Origin: Phormidium tanganyikae FI6-MK23
GTDB taxonomy: Bacteria; Cyanobacteriota; Cyanobacteriia; Leptolyngbyales; Leptolyngbyaceae
Length of the DNA stretch: 64,000 bases
NCBI GenBank assembly: GCA_019359175.1
Contig: JAHHHU010000004.1
Location: forward strand, 186,001-250,000
Direction: 5' to 3'
Shown in pieces: positions 1 through 9,553 of this stretch. Below the pieces are notes generated by a model. It searched no databases. It had not been told where the DNA came from and was given only the letters and a program-made list of their open reading frames with translations. Both the position numbers and the translations under genes were made by a program. Each line of letters begins with the position of its first letter. Positions within the stretch are counted from its first letter, which is position 1.

Positions 1-225
1 ATGAAAAAATCGGAAGGCTGGGTCATTGCTGGATCTAAGGTTGCTTCAAGCGCTTGTGAGCTAAACCCAACGAGAGCGAAATAATTCTGGCTCCAGAGTG
101 CTTATTATCACAAGTAGTTTGCGGTGATACCGTGCCATAGGACGGTGGGAACGGTGTCCCTCTGTTTAGACTACCCATTCGGTTTTGAGCGATACCAAGC
201 TGAACTGAATTATAGGCGCACGCAC

Positions 226-254
226 AAAAAAAGGCTCAGGAATCTTCCTCAGCC
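226..254 (-). terminator. Rho-independent terminator of ppa
   Basis: Read on the minus strand, a 9-bp stem (GGCTGAGGA / TCCTGAGCC with one C-C or G-G mismatch) with loop AGAT is followed by seven T. It lies 29 bases past the ppa stop codon, the right place and direction to end that transcript. Bases 1-225 hold no gene I can support. Confidence 0.8.
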
Positions 255-282
255 GTTCAACTATCTGTAATTACACGCAATG

Positions 283-792
283 CTAATTCGCAGCTTTAAT
301 GCACTGCTCAACGAGGGGCAGAACTTTGTCGACATCTTGCCAGCCGAGAATTTCAGTCACTTTCTTCTCTAGATTTTTGTAGGTTCTAAAGAATTCTGCC
401 ACTTCATCTAAGCGATGAGAAGCGATGTCATTAAGCGATTTGACATTGGCGTAACGGGGATCTTTGTCGGGGACGCAGAGGATTTTCTCATCACGATCGC
501 CACCGTCGATCATTTCCAGCATTCCGATCGGGCGAGCGGCAATCACACAGCCGGGGAAAGTGGGCTGATCCATAATCACCATGCCATCAAGCGGATCGCC
601 ATCGTCGGCAAGCGTGTTGGGGATAAAACCGTAGTCGAACGGGTACATCACCGAGGCGTAAAGAACGCGATCGAGCGCGAAGGCGTTCAGGTCTTTATCG
701 AATTCGTATTTGTTCTTACTGCCTGCGGGAATTTCGATTAAGACGTTGATTAAGCCCGGTTTGGGTTGGGCGGGAATGCGAGATAAATCCAC
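283..792 (-). CDS. ppa: inorganic pyrophosphatase (family I)
   Basis: Hydrolyses pyrophosphate to two phosphates in the cytoplasm, pulling biosynthetic reactions forward. The 169-aa length is normal for the bacterial soluble family I enzyme. Visible are the metal-binding signature DGDPLD (residues 64-69), the active-site stretch around [11 protein letters not shown] (50-60), and the conserved N-terminal E20, K28 and E30 region. Its 3' end is followed by a clear terminator; ilvA lies upstream on the same strand with a 54-base gap, so it may be transcribed alone or with ilvA. Confidence 0.97.
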   Translation of the reverse strand: MDLSRIPAQPKPGLINVLIEIPAGSKNKYEFDKDLNAFALDRVLYASVMYPFDYGFIPNTLADDGDPLDGMVIMDQPTFPGCVIAARPIGMLEMIDGGDRDEKILCVPDKDPRYANVKSLNDIASHRLDEVAEFFRTYKNLEKKVTEILGWQDVDKVLPLVEQCIKAAN

Positions 793-846
793 AGCGGTTC
801 TCCAAGCTAAACAATTTCACCATTCTGAATTGTAGGGGAGAGCGGT

Positions 847-2358
847 CTATGCCAAAAAGAGTTTGTAGGCAGGATTTTGATTTTCGTCCCAGTAGCGGTA
901 GCCGATCGAGTCGAGAAAGGCTTGCCAGTCGTTCATTTCGTCGGGTGGAACTTGCACACCGAGGACGATTCGCCCGTAGTCGGCTCCGTGATTGCGGTAG
1001 TGAAATAAGCTGATATTCCAATCTGGGCGCATTGAGGTGAGAAATTTGATCAGCGCTCCCGGACGTTCGGGAAACTCAAAGCGATACAGGAGTTCGTGTT
1101 CGGCTAAAGGAGAACGTCCCCCAACCATGTGCCGCAGATGCAGTTTTGTCAGTTCGTCATCGGTGAGATCGATTGTTTTGAATCCATTTGCCTCGAAGGT
1201 CGTGACCATTTGTGCGGCATCCGATCGACCAGAAACTTGCATTCCAACAAAAATGTGAGCGATCGCTTCATCTGCAATTCTGTAGTTAAATTCGGTGATG
1301 TTTCGCCGCCCAAGAAGATCACAGAATTTCCGTAAGCTGCCGCGTTCTTCGGGAATCGTCACTGCAAAGATTGCTTCTCGACGTTCTCCGAGTTCTGCTC
1401 GTTCCGCAACGAATCTTAAGCGATCGAAGTTCATATTCGCCCCGCAAGCGATCCCGACTAAAGTTTGATCAACAATTTGTTCGCGTTCGACATAGGCTTT
1501 AATTGCTGCGATCGCCAATGCTCCAGCAGGTTCAAGAATCGATCGAGTATCTTCAAACACATCCTTAATTGCAGCGCAAATGTCATCGGTATCGACCAAA
1601 ATCATTTCGTCTACATACTGTTGGCAAAGCCGAAACGTCTCGACTCCGACTTCTCGCACCGCAACGCCATCCGCAAATAACCCAACATTCGGTAATTTGA
1701 TTCGATGTCCGGCTTTGAGCGATTGCGTCATCGCATCGGCATCGACTGGTTCAACCCCGATAATCTTTGTTTCTGGGCGCAATCGCTTGATGTAAGAAGC
1801 AATCCCGGAGATCAAACCTCCGCCCCCGATCGCAACAAATACCGCGTGAATTGGCTGTTGATATTGCCGCAAAATTTCCATCCCGATCGTGCCTTGTCCC
1901 GCAATCACATCCGGATCATCAAATGGGTGAACGAATGTTAGACCCTTTTCGGCTTCTAACTGTCGCGCATGAGCGTAAGCATCATCGTAGGTATCGCCAT
2001 GTAGTACGACCTCACCACCCCGCGATCGAACTGCATCGATTTTCACTTGTGGCGTAGTCACAGGCATCACAATGATTGCAGTTGTGCCCAAGCGTTTTGC
2101 ACCAAGCGCGACTCCCTGAGCATGATTTCCAGCAGAAGCCGCAATCACTCCCTGAGCGAGAATTTCAGGCGATAGCTGTGCCATTTTGTTATATGCGCCG
2201 CGCAGTTTGAACGAGAATACCGACTGCATATCTTCGCGTTTAAGCAGCACTCGATTATTCAGACGAGCAGAAAGATTGGGCGCAAATTCGAGCGGTGTTT
2301 CTTGGGCAACGTCATATACACGGGCGTTGAGAATCCGCTCTAGGTAGTCACCAGACAT
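847..2358 (-). CDS. ilvA: threonine ammonia-lyase, biosynthetic
   Basis: PLP enzyme that deaminates threonine to 2-oxobutanoate, the first committed step to isoleucine. I start it at the ATG giving MSGDYLERIL, which matches the usual family N-terminus; a frame 12 codons longer exists. The PLP lysine is in SVFSFKLRGAYNK (about residue 51), followed by the glycine-rich phosphate-binding loop IGGGGLISG. The last 180 residues form the two ACT-like regulatory domains of the long, isoleucine-inhibited form (503 aa). Confidence 0.95.
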   Translation of the reverse strand: MSGDYLERILNARVYDVAQETPLEFAPNLSARLNNRVLLKREDMQSVFSFKLRGAYNKMAQLSPEILAQGVIAASAGNHAQGVALGAKRLGTTAIIVMPVTTPQVKIDAVRSRGGEVVLHGDTYDDAYAHARQLEAEKGLTFVHPFDDPDVIAGQGTIGMEILRQYQQPIHAVFVAIGGGGLISGIASYIKRLRPETKIIGVEPVDADAMTQSLKAGHRIKLPNVGLFADGVAVREVGVETFRLCQQYVDEMILVDTDDICAAIKDVFEDTRSILEPAGALAIAAIKAYVEREQIVDQTLVGIACGANMNFDRLRFVAERAELGERREAIFAVTIPEERGSLRKFCDLLGRRNITEFNYRIADEAIAHIFVGMQVSGRSDAAQMVTTFEANGFKTIDLTDDELTKLHLRHMVGGRSPLAEHELLYRFEFPERPGALIKFLTSMRPDWNISLFHYRNHGADYGRIVLGVQVPPDEMNDWQAFLDSIGYRYWDENQNPAYKLFLA

Positions 2359-2422
2359 AGGGATTAAGGGTGAGGAAGTTCGATGAATCCTCATTGTACG
2401 AGGTGGAGGGTGTCCGCAAGCT

Positions 2423-3091
2423 TTAGTCGGGAATTTGATCCGGATCGACTCCGATCGATCTTAAATATGCCGCTAGTCGATCGGCGCGTTGGCGTTCTTG
2501 GTCAGCACATTGGCGTTCTTGATCCCCGCGTTGTCTGAGTTCGATCGAGGTGAGAAAGCGATCTCCATCGGGTCGATAAATCACAAAATCTTGAAACGTC
2601 AATTCAAATCGAATCCCTAAGCGCGGACTAATCCAGCCGCTAATTTGTTGAATTTCAGTGAGTTGTGAGCCTTGGCGAATCCAGCCTGTTAACGCATTGC
2701 GGGTGGGATTGTATAGATAATATTCTTCGACTCCGTAAGTTTGATAAAACTCAAACTTTCTCGCCATTTCCTCACCCGTATTGCTAGGCGAGAGGATCTC
2801 AAACACGACTTGAATTAGAATGTTGTCTTCTTCCCATTGTCTGTACGATCCGCGCCTCCCTTTCGGTCGCCCAAACGCAACGAGCGCATCAGGAGCAACG
2901 GCATAGATCAATTGGGATTTGACCGGATACCAGAGCAAATCGCCTGCAACAAATACGTTGGGATCGTCAGCAAAAAGGATTTCTAGATTCTCTTTGATCA
3001 GCACGATCCAACTGAATTGCTCGGTGTTGTCTGCCATCGGTTTGCCGTCGCTGTCTGGAAAATACAAATCAGTTGGGGAGTACGAAGTCAT
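2423..3091 (-). CDS. Uma2 family endonuclease-like protein
   Basis: Member of the Uma2 (DUF820) restriction-endonuclease-like family, hugely expanded in cyanobacteria; its biological role is unknown. The core shows GDLLWYP, PDALVAFG and the FEILSPSN strand typical of the degenerate PD-(D/E)xK fold. The C-terminus carries a short repeat of DQERQ/RAD type that is probably a coiled coil. The start at MTSYSPTDLY is preferred; 15 more codons are open upstream. It is divergent from the DUF3445 pseudogene. Confidence 0.85.
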   Translation of the reverse strand: MTSYSPTDLYFPDSDGKPMADNTEQFSWIVLIKENLEILFADDPNVFVAGDLLWYPVKSQLIYAVAPDALVAFGRPKGRRGSYRQWEEDNILIQVVFEILSPSNTGEEMARKFEFYQTYGVEEYYLYNPTRNALTGWIRQGSQLTEIQQISGWISPRLGIRFELTFQDFVIYRPDGDRFLTSIELRQRGDQERQCADQERQRADRLAAYLRSIGVDPDQIPD

Positions 3092-3150
3092 AGCAGTGGC
3101 TCGACAACGGAGATACCCTAAATTGTAATCGATCAATACTTTGAAACCCT

Positions 3151-4029
3151 ATGAATGAACCTCAGCGCGTTTATTTACCGTTTGCAGAAGGCGATCGAAC
3201 ATTAAAACTCGGATTGAAACCGCTGAAAGTCGAAGATTGGATCGAAATCGATAATCAGTTCGTGCCTTATTTGCAGCGAAAGACAGAACTCTTAGAAACA
3301 AATCATTCCGAAGTCTTTGCAAGCTTGCCGGGAACACAGTCCGCACAGCAGGAAGTTCTAGATTTGTTAGTTGATCATCTATTGCAGCAGTTTCCTGAAT
3401 TGTACGATCGCACTTCTGAATCAATCACCATCAGAGCTACCGATCAAACTTGGAAAAACAATCAATTTCAGCCGTTAGATTTGGCGGGTCGGTTAGTGCA
3501 GGAAGATTTGTGTTTGATGCAACCCAGAGATCGAGGTTACATTCTCACAGCCGCATCCTTATGTTTTCCGTTACGCTGGCGGTTGATAGAAAAGCTTGGA
3601 AAACCACTGATGCAGATTCATCATCCGGTTCCAGAGTATCTAGAGCAATTGGCAAATCCGGTTGATCGATTGTTCGATCGATTAAAAGTCGATCGTCCTG
3701 TGTGCCGGGTGAACTGGAGCATTGTAGAGACTCCAGAGCTTCATCTAGGACATCAAAGCCATTCTAGCAATGCACCCTTGGAACTAACACCGGATGACCT
3801 TTAGATTCGAGTAGAGCGGCAAACACTTCGACGATTAGAGCAATCGATTTTGTTTACGATTCGGACTTATCGTTATCCTTTGGCGATCCTGAAAGACTAT
3901 CCTGATTTAGAGATCGAGCTTTCTTCGATCGTGCAGCAGCTTTCACCAGAGATGCAGCTTTACAAAAACTTGCTACCTATTCGGGAACTTCTTCTGACAA
4001 CCCTGGAAAGTCTGCAAAACAGCGTTTAA
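3151..4029 (+). pseudogene. heme-dependent oxidative N-demethylase family (DUF3445), interrupted by TAG
   Basis: Residues 1-217 give a good DUF3445 protein (YLPFAEGD, LAGRLVQEDLCLMQ, LTAASLCFPLRWRL, DRPVCRVNWSI). The frame meets TAG at 3802-3804, then stays open and in the same frame to TAA at 4027-4029. The continuation includes RVERQTLRRL and LFTIRTYRYPL, which are the expected C-terminal family motifs. One base change (for example TAT or TTG to TAG) therefore explains the break. Family members oxidise N-methyl groups using a heme-like site. The 217-aa product alone lacks the C-terminal third and is probably inactive. Confidence 0.85.
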
Positions 4030-4136
4030 CTACCTTCAAAGCGTTCTTCACCACAAACGAATAGGGCACATTGTGCCTAGCTCTATTCGCAAAACTTCGA
4101 GATGATTATGTGGCGAACGCTTTTGTACTTCAGATC

Positions 4137-4451
4137 CATGGGTCTTGTGTCAACTTCTTTAGTCCTGCACAGGCGCAACAGGTCATTCCTGATGCAACAC
4201 TCAATACTCAAGTAAGTTTTGTCATGACTGGACGAGGTGGCATTCCGCAAAATCCCATGGAGCAATTGAACCTTGAGCGTCCTTGGGTGGACTTACGCAA
4301 AGTTTCTACAGTTTCACGATCGCAGGAGTCAAGGGCATCGAGCATCTTTTCTGCTCAGTCCGAACCGCTTTTAGAAGCGACCTCTTGGTATCGCAATCTC
4401 CAAACAGGCAAGGTCGAACTGATTGCTGCTCAGTTTAGAACACGGTTATAG
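4137..4451 (+). pseudogene. C-terminal tail of a filamentous-haemagglutinin-like secreted protein, copy 1
   Basis: The reading frame carries SFVMTGRGGIPQNPMEQL, then WVDLR and a closing LLEATSWYRN...GKVELIAAQ. This is the characteristic C-terminal end of cyanobacterial two-partner-secretion adhesins (FHA-like), which normally exceed 700 residues. No haemagglutination domain or signal peptide precedes it, so only the tail survives. A second, more decayed copy lies at 5162-5400. Confidence 0.7.
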
Positions 4452-4614
4452 AGAAATTTCACAGTTGTAACGATCACTGCTTGCTAAAAGAGTTGATAAA
4501 GCCCCAGAGAAAGCCTCTTCGCACCGTTAGCCCAGAATTCTATTCACGGGCGAGTAAGCGACGGAATGAATGATTCAAAATCTCGGAAAAGCCTTCGTAT
4601 CATCGTTGCTCCTC

Positions 4615-5028
4615 CTACTCACCTATTAAATGCACCACTAGTTCCCGCGTGTGGCGATGTTGGCGATGCTCCCAGAGATAAATCCCCTGCCACGTTCCTA
4701 ACACCAAACGCCCCTGATAAATCGGGATTTGCTCAGACGAATGGGTTAGCACTGTCCGAATGTGAGCAGGCATATCATCTGCTCCTTCGGTACTGTGAAT
4801 GTAGTTCTCCCACTCTGGAACCAGTTTGGCAAAGAAATTTTCTAAGTCCTGCAACACATCAGGATCAGCATTTTCCTGAATGATCAAACTTGCAGAAGTA
4901 TGCCGCAAAAATAGATTACACAAGCCCATTTTGATGCCCGACTCTGACACGATCGCACTAATCTGCGAGGTAATTTTGTGCAATGATTTCCCCTGCGTTG
5001 CAATTCTTAAGACCTTTTGGTGCTGCAT
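4615..5028 (-). CDS. yjbQ: YjbQ family protein (UPF0047)
   Basis: Small single-domain protein of the YjbQ/UPF0047 family; members show weak thiamine-phosphate synthase activity in E. coli, but the true role is unclear. The conserved LRHTSASLIIQENADP, HSTEGADDMPAHI and GTWQGIYLWEHR blocks are all present with their His, Asp and Glu residues. The start giving MQHQKVLRI is chosen because AAGGA sits six bases upstream. It is flanked on both sides by fragments of the same FHA-like tail on the other strand. Confidence 0.9.
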   Translation of the reverse strand: MQHQKVLRIATQGKSLHKITSQISAIVSESGIKMGLCNLFLRHTSASLIIQENADPDVLQDLENFFAKLVPEWENYIHSTEGADDMPAHIRTVLTHSSEQIPIYQGRLVLGTWQGIYLWEHRQHRHTRELVVHLIGE

Positions 5029-5161
5029 AGTCAATCCTTGTAACACTGAATACCATCATTCAAGCGAATTCGACTACGGTTTCAAGTTAAGAGATTATTA
5101 ACTGCTATTCGATGGGAATGATACATCTGCGTTTTGATTTGCAATCGATATGAATACTCTT

Positions 5162-5400
5162 CGTCTCAAGTTTTTATCGTGACAGGTCGGGGTGGTATTC
5201 CTCGAAATTCCATGGAACAACTGAACACAGGTCGGACTTGCGAAATCTCGATCGATCAACGATCGCGCAAGTTCCTCGATCGATTCCAGTATTAATCGAA
5301 GCCACAAGCTGGAAACGCGAACTCCAGGGTAATGTCGTTTTAGTTGCAGGCTTCCCATCCGTTCAACGCTTCCAGGGATTACTTGTGCAGAGTTCGCGGT
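5162..5400 (+). pseudogene. C-terminal tail of an FHA-like protein, copy 2, frameshifted
   Basis: One frame gives FIVTGRGGIPRNSMEQLN; after a small deletion the reading moves to another frame with DLRNLDRST and VLIEATSWKRELQGNVVLVA. The order of motifs is the same as in the copy at 4137-4451. It is clearly decayed: frameshift, no start and no N-terminal domain. Confidence 0.65.
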
Positions 5401-5619
5401 TGAAACACCTTAATCGCGAGACAGATTCTCATGTTTCAAAAATCAAAATGCAGGAAAATAACGTGATAAAAATTCAATTACTTCCCGTAGAATTTCCGAA
5501 ATTGCGTTACAAATCAATGTAGGTTTGTAGAATCTGTGTGTGCTACTGAAATCGTCGCTTATCGCGGCATTGCGAATTCTAACCCATCGCGAATCCTAAC
5601 CTTAGTCGAGGTCTTCCCT

Positions 5620-6279
5620 ATGCAAGAGCATCAACGCCGTTTCCCCCTTGGAATTGTGATCGGATTGTCTACTCTAGTTGTCGCGACCGGAAGCGCCACC
5701 GCCTTGTTTACTTGGCAAAACGCCCAGAAAAATCAACCGATTCAGATCGCAGTCGAACCTCCTCAAACAAACGCACCTCAATCGGTTCCCGCTGCTCCCC
5801 CGACTTCGCAAAATCTAATCACGCCCCAAGCGCCCACAACTGAGAAAACCGCGCAAATCTATTGGCTGAGAGACAGTGCCACCGATCTAGAACTCGTTCC
5901 CATTGCGGTGAAAGTAAAATCCGCCGATCGAGAAGAAGCCCAACTCACCGCAGCCGTTAACAACCTCCTCAGCGATGCCCCCAACAAAGATCTCATGACG
6001 GGCATTCCCAATGGAACAACGCTCCGCAGCCTCAAAGTGAAGTCGGATTCTGTCTATATTGATCTTTCCAAAGCGTTCGCATCCGGCGGCGGTAGCTTAT
6101 CGATGACAGGTCGCCTCGCGCAGATTCTCTACACTGCAACAAGCCTCAATCCCACAGCAAAAGTTTTCCTATCCGTTGAAGGAAAGCCGCTGACCGTATT
6201 GGGTGGTGAAGGGCTGATCGTCGATCAACCACTCACACGATCGCAGTTTGAGCAAGACACAGGCGCGAAGAAGGAATAA
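5620..6279 (+). CDS. GerMN domain-containing lipo/membrane protein
   Basis: About 219 aa. An N-terminal hydrophobic segment (roughly residues 9-29) acts as signal or anchor, followed by a Pro/Gln/Ala-rich linker and then a GerMN domain (IYWLRD...LVPIAVKVKS...LLSDAP...GTTLRSLKVKSDSVYIDLSKAF). GerMN domains occur in spore germination protein GerM and in envelope proteins of cyanobacteria; a cell-wall or periplasmic role is likely but the precise job is unknown. The ATG giving MQEHQRRFPL is used; an upstream GTG in frame at 5536 would place extra polar residues before the membrane segment. Confidence 0.85.
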   Translation: MQEHQRRFPLGIVIGLSTLVVATGSATALFTWQNAQKNQPIQIAVEPPQTNAPQSVPAAPPTSQNLITPQAPTTEKTAQIYWLRDSATDLELVPIAVKVKSADREEAQLTAAVNNLLSDAPNKDLMTGIPNGTTLRSLKVKSDSVYIDLSKAFASGGGSLSMTGRLAQILYTATSLNPTAKVFLSVEGKPLTVLGGEGLIVDQPLTRSQFEQDTGAKKE

Positions 6280-6298
6280 GCGATTAGCCCTCATCCTT

Positions 6299-6655
6299 TC
6301 AACGACGACTGGCTAAACTAAACGCACGAAAATACTGCGCCTGCTGTTCTATCCGGCTCGCTAAACGATCGCACACCAGATTACACAACTCAAAGATCAA
6401 ATCATCCTCCACGCTGTAATACGCCAGCGTTCCTTTTGATCGACGAGTCAAAATTCCAGCCTGGAGCATCACTTTAAGATGCTTCGAGACATTCGCTTGG
6501 CTCGTATCCGTCGCTTCTACCAGGTCTTGAACACATTTCTCGCCATCTCTTAATAGATTGAGGATGCGAAGACGCATCGGCTCGCCTAACACACTGAAAT
6601 AATCAGAAACTTGCTGTACCACTTCAGGAGGTACAGGCTGTGCGGGTGATTTCAT
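6299..6655 (-). CDS. ArsR/SmtB family transcriptional regulator
   Basis: Winged-helix repressor of about 118 aa. The core FSVLGEPMRLRILNLLRDGE, the recognition helix TSQANVSKHLKVMLQAGIL and the wing RRSKGTLAYYSV are textbook ArsR. A single Cys in GEKCVQDL and another in FELCNLVCDR could sense metal, sulfide or redox, but the classic ELCVCDL metal box is replaced. Two palindromes upstream (6707-6722, 6772-6786) are plausible operators for autoregulation. No metal transporter is next to it. Confidence 0.9.
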   Translation of the reverse strand: MKSPAQPVPPEVVQQVSDYFSVLGEPMRLRILNLLRDGEKCVQDLVEATDTSQANVSKHLKVMLQAGILTRRSKGTLAYYSVEDDLIFELCNLVCDRLASRIEQQAQYFRAFSLASRR

Positions 6656-6706
6656 GCCAACTCGATAACAGAATGACTTGATCCCCAAATCTTAGCCAGT
6701 CCAATT

Positions 6707-6786
6707 CTCTATAGCAATAGAGTCATCTTTTTCCTACGTAATTTTGGCGAAAACTTCATAAAACCTCTGGCATTCTTATAGAGAAT
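6707..6786. promoter_or_regulatory. two palindromes upstream of the ArsR gene, likely operators
   Basis: CTCTAT-AGCA-ATAGAG at 6707-6722 is a perfect 6-bp inverted repeat. ATTCT-TATAG-AGAAT at 6772-6786 is a perfect 5-bp inverted repeat. Both are AT-rich and of the size bound by ArsR dimers. The first lies about 50 bases before the chosen ArsR start codon. Binding is inferred. The rest of the 6689-7123 intergenic stretch shows nothing else I can name. Confidence 0.4.
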
Positions 6787-7123
6787 ATATAGTGATTTCA
6801 CGGAGACATCGCTAAAACAACATCCGTGTAGACGCGGAGAAGAAGACACAAATCGCTTTTCTGTGCCTTTAAGCATGGCAAAAAGAGCGGAATCCTAAAT
6901 TGTCAGCTTGAAATTTAAGATAGTGCGATCGCAGGTTTAAGAATCTTCTCGAAACTCCGCCTCTAGGCGTAAAAAATAAAAATATTAACCTCCTATTGTA
7001 AAAGGGAACTTGTCATGCACTTTGGAATTCTTCATAAATAATGTCGCTGTGATAGTATCTGGATGTCTGAGGAGATTTTAATGCTGTATATCAGCACAAT
7101 TTCGGTGGTGGAGGAGGATAAGA

Positions 7124-8206
7124 GTGCAAAATAACATCCCCATAGGGTATTCCCATTTTGGTATGCCCCGGAGTCAGCCAGAACCGCTGCGTGTTGGCGT
7201 GATCGGTGTGGGCAACATGGGACAACATCATACACGGGTCTTGAGTCTGCTAAAAGATGTGGAACTCGTTGGAGTTTCTGACATTAATGTAGAACGCGGA
7301 TTGGACACGGCTAGTAAGTATCGTGTCCGATTTTTTGAGGATTATCATGATCTGTTGGATCGCGTCGAAGCAGTTTGTATCGCTGTGCCGACTCGCCTGC
7401 ATCATACGGTTGGAATGACGGCTCTGAAGGCAGGGGTTCATGTCCTGATCGAAAAGCCGATCGCGGCAAGTATTGCGGAAGCGGAATCTTTGGTGAATGC
7501 TGCCGCAGATTGTCAGTGCATTTTGCAAGTCGGTCATATTGAGCGATTCAATCCGGCGTTTCAGGAATTGAGTAAGGTTCTCAAAACCGAGGAAGTGTTG
7601 GCGCTTGAAGCACATCGGATGAGTCCTTACAGCGATCGAGCTAACGATGTCTCGGTCGTTTTGGATCTGATGATTCACGATATTGATTTGCTGTTGGAGT
7701 TGGCAAATTCTAAAGTCGTGAAATTAACGGCGAGTGGAAGTCGCGCTTCTCATTCAGGTCAGCTTGATTATGTAACGGCAACGTTAGGTTTTGCAAATGG
7801 AATTGTGGCGACGTTGACCGCTAGCAAAGTCACGCACCGCAAGATTCGTCGGATTTCGGCGCATTGCAAAAACTCGTTGACTGAAGCGGATTTTCTCAAT
7901 AATGAGATTCTAATTCATCGGCAAACGACGGCAAACTACAAAACTGATTATGGTCAGGTCTTGTACTGCCAAGACGGGCTGATTGAAAAGGTGAAAACGA
8001 GCAATATCGAGCCGCTTCATGCTGAATTAGAACATTTTGTGCAATGTGTTCGGGGCGGTATGGCTCCCTCGGTTGGGGGAATGCAGGCGCTCAAAGCTCT
8101 GAGATTGGCGAGCTTGATCGAGCAAATGGCGCTGGATGGAAAAGTTTGGCATTCGGCGCCAGATTCTAAAGTGATTGAATTGGAAACGGCAGCGATCGCG
8201 GTTTAA
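7124..8206 (+). CDS. Gfo/Idh/MocA family NAD(P)-dependent oxidoreductase
   Basis: Sugar or sugar-nucleotide dehydrogenase fold, 360 aa. The Rossmann motif GVGNMG is at residues 28-33, the EKP motif at 110-112, and the C-terminal alpha/beta domain includes DLMIHDID (181-188), which usually supplies the catalytic Asp/His. The GTG start is supported by an excellent Shine-Dalgarno (GGAGGAGG, seven bases upstream). The substrate cannot be told from sequence; similarity to WbpB-like proteins is possible. It is a single-gene unit, closed by a strong terminator at 8228. Confidence 0.88.
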   Translation: MQNNIPIGYSHFGMPRSQPEPLRVGVIGVGNMGQHHTRVLSLLKDVELVGVSDINVERGLDTASKYRVRFFEDYHDLLDRVEAVCIAVPTRLHHTVGMTALKAGVHVLIEKPIAASIAEAESLVNAAADCQCILQVGHIERFNPAFQELSKVLKTEEVLALEAHRMSPYSDRANDVSVVLDLMIHDIDLLLELANSKVVKLTASGSRASHSGQLDYVTATLGFANGIVATLTASKVTHRKIRRISAHCKNSLTEADFLNNEILIHRQTTANYKTDYGQVLYCQDGLIEKVKTSNIEPLHAELEHFVQCVRGGMAPSVGGMQALKALRLASLIEQMALDGKVWHSAPDSKVIELETAAIAV

Positions 8207-8227
8207 TTCAATTTCAGAATAATGATT

Positions 8228-8258
8228 TGAGGGACAGCAATACCGTCCCTCATTTTTT
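8228..8258 (+). terminator. Rho-independent terminator
   Basis: Perfect 8-bp stem TGAGGGAC / GTCCCTCA with loop AGCAATACC, followed by six T. It lies 22 bases after the stop codon of the Gfo/Idh/MocA gene. Confidence 0.92.
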
Positions 8259-8813
8259 GTGAGTATCGTTAAGACCCTCCCACAGCTAGAGAAACTTAGG
8301 TACTTGAAAGATTTAGTGAAACGGGAAAAGAATAGCCAATCGTTTATCTGTCATAGAAAGGCTTGATTTTGAGCTTGCTAGTTGCTGATCCACAGATGTT
8401 TAGACCAACGCTATGTGCCCAATCAGAACTAGCTTTCCAACTGTGTCACTACAGATTTATTTTCCTTGACGAACAGATCTATTACAACCTCATAAGTGGC
8501 ACATGCGCGGACAAGTGAGGTTTGCTTTCCCTTTACATTAACCCCGTGCATCCACCGCATTATTTGTCACAAAAGAACGCTCAGTAGACGATCGCTAAAA
8601 TTCCAAGTCAGTCCGCGATCTCTGACGTTCACGATTTGTGTTCCGTGTTGTGTTCCTTATAAAGTCTATTTCAAGACTCAGTAAAGCTTCTTCAGTCGTT
8701 TAGGGACGCGATCGCAAACTCGATCGCACCGTTCAGAACTCATCTGCCAGATCTCGATCGAGGTCGAATTTGGCATGACGATTTCTGCTTATTGTTATTC
8801 AAGGGAAATCAAC
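8259..8813. other. intergenic stretch without recognised gene
   Basis: About 555 bases between the terminator and the CAP gene. I see no protein-like frame, RNA gene or strong repeat. The last 100 bases before the CAP gene have several GATCG-type words and probably hold its promoter, but no clear -10/-35 pair. Confidence 0.5.
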
Positions 8814-9392
8814 ATGATGTTTCGCTCAGTTGACCAATTGAATCAATTTCTGCAAAGTCAGCAATCTTCCTTTGGGAGACGCTTTTCACCTCAGCTCAAT
8901 GTTGGAACTCAACCCAATGTGCTACCTGTACAACCTCAGTCAAGCAGTCCTGCGCCGCTGGATGTTGCACCCCAACCTGCCCCCGTTCAAGCCGCTCCAA
9001 ATCCGGCATTTGGAACCTTTGAGCAGCAGGTTTTTGATCTCACGAATCAGCAACGCATTCAACAAGGATTGTTGCCTTTATCGCTCAATCTCAGTCTGAA
9101 TGATGTCGCTGAGAAACACAGTCAAGACATGGCAACTCAGAACTATTTTAGTCATCAGGGTCTAGATGGTTCTCAACCGTGGGATCGAATGCGGGTACAG
9201 GGTTACAGCTATTCTAGAGCGGCTGAAAATATTGCGTTTGGACAACCCACGCCGCAAGATGTTGTGACCGCTTGGATGAATAGCCCAGGACATAGACAGA
9301 ATATCCTTGATCCAAATCTAAAAGAAATCGGAGTGGGATACTATAACGGATACTGGACACAAGACTTTGGAACGGCAATGCAACTCGCTTAA
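8814..9392 (+). CDS. CAP (SCP/PR-1) domain protein
   Basis: About 192 aa. The first 70 residues are Gln/Pro/Ala-rich and disordered; the rest is a CAP domain with FSHQGLDGSQPWDRM, AENIAFGQ and WMNSPGHRQNIL. These are the conserved blocks that build the CAP cavity with its His/Glu residues. Bacterial CAP proteins are usually exported, but no classical signal peptide is visible. The ATG at 8814 is chosen because AAGGGA precedes it by seven bases; a longer frame from 8775 exists. Confidence 0.88.
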   Translation: MMFRSVDQLNQFLQSQQSSFGRRFSPQLNVGTQPNVLPVQPQSSSPAPLDVAPQPAPVQAAPNPAFGTFEQQVFDLTNQQRIQQGLLPLSLNLSLNDVAEKHSQDMATQNYFSHQGLDGSQPWDRMRVQGYSYSRAAENIAFGQPTPQDVVTAWMNSPGHRQNILDPNLKEIGVGYYNGYWTQDFGTAMQLA

Positions 9393-9412
9393 TAAGCCAA
9401 ACTGAATCTTGT

Positions 9413-9444
9413 AAAACTCTGACTCTTCAATGAGTTGGAGTTTT
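9413..9444 (+). terminator. Rho-independent terminator after the CAP gene
   Basis: Stem AAAACTC-TG-ACTC / GAGT-TG-GAGTTTT around the loop TTCAAT, then TCTC. The paired AAAA/TTTT ends make it work in both directions. Confidence 0.75.
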
Positions 9445-9553
9445 CTCATATCGAGAAACCCATGATTAAGGACTCAGCCGCACATACTACAATAGAGGGG
9501 TGAAGCTTAGTTGAAATTACGACTGAGTTTCTGAACCTGATTAGCCAAGAGTC

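Noticed and set aside
1-225. Possible small RNA or gene before the ppa terminator
   Set aside because: A 27-codon frame from base 1 and a weak GGGA/TCCC hairpin are present, but nothing supports an RNA family or protein.
8496-8684. 62-codon frame upstream of the CAP gene
   Set aside because: No ribosome binding site and Cys/Ile/Arg-rich composition unlike a real small protein.
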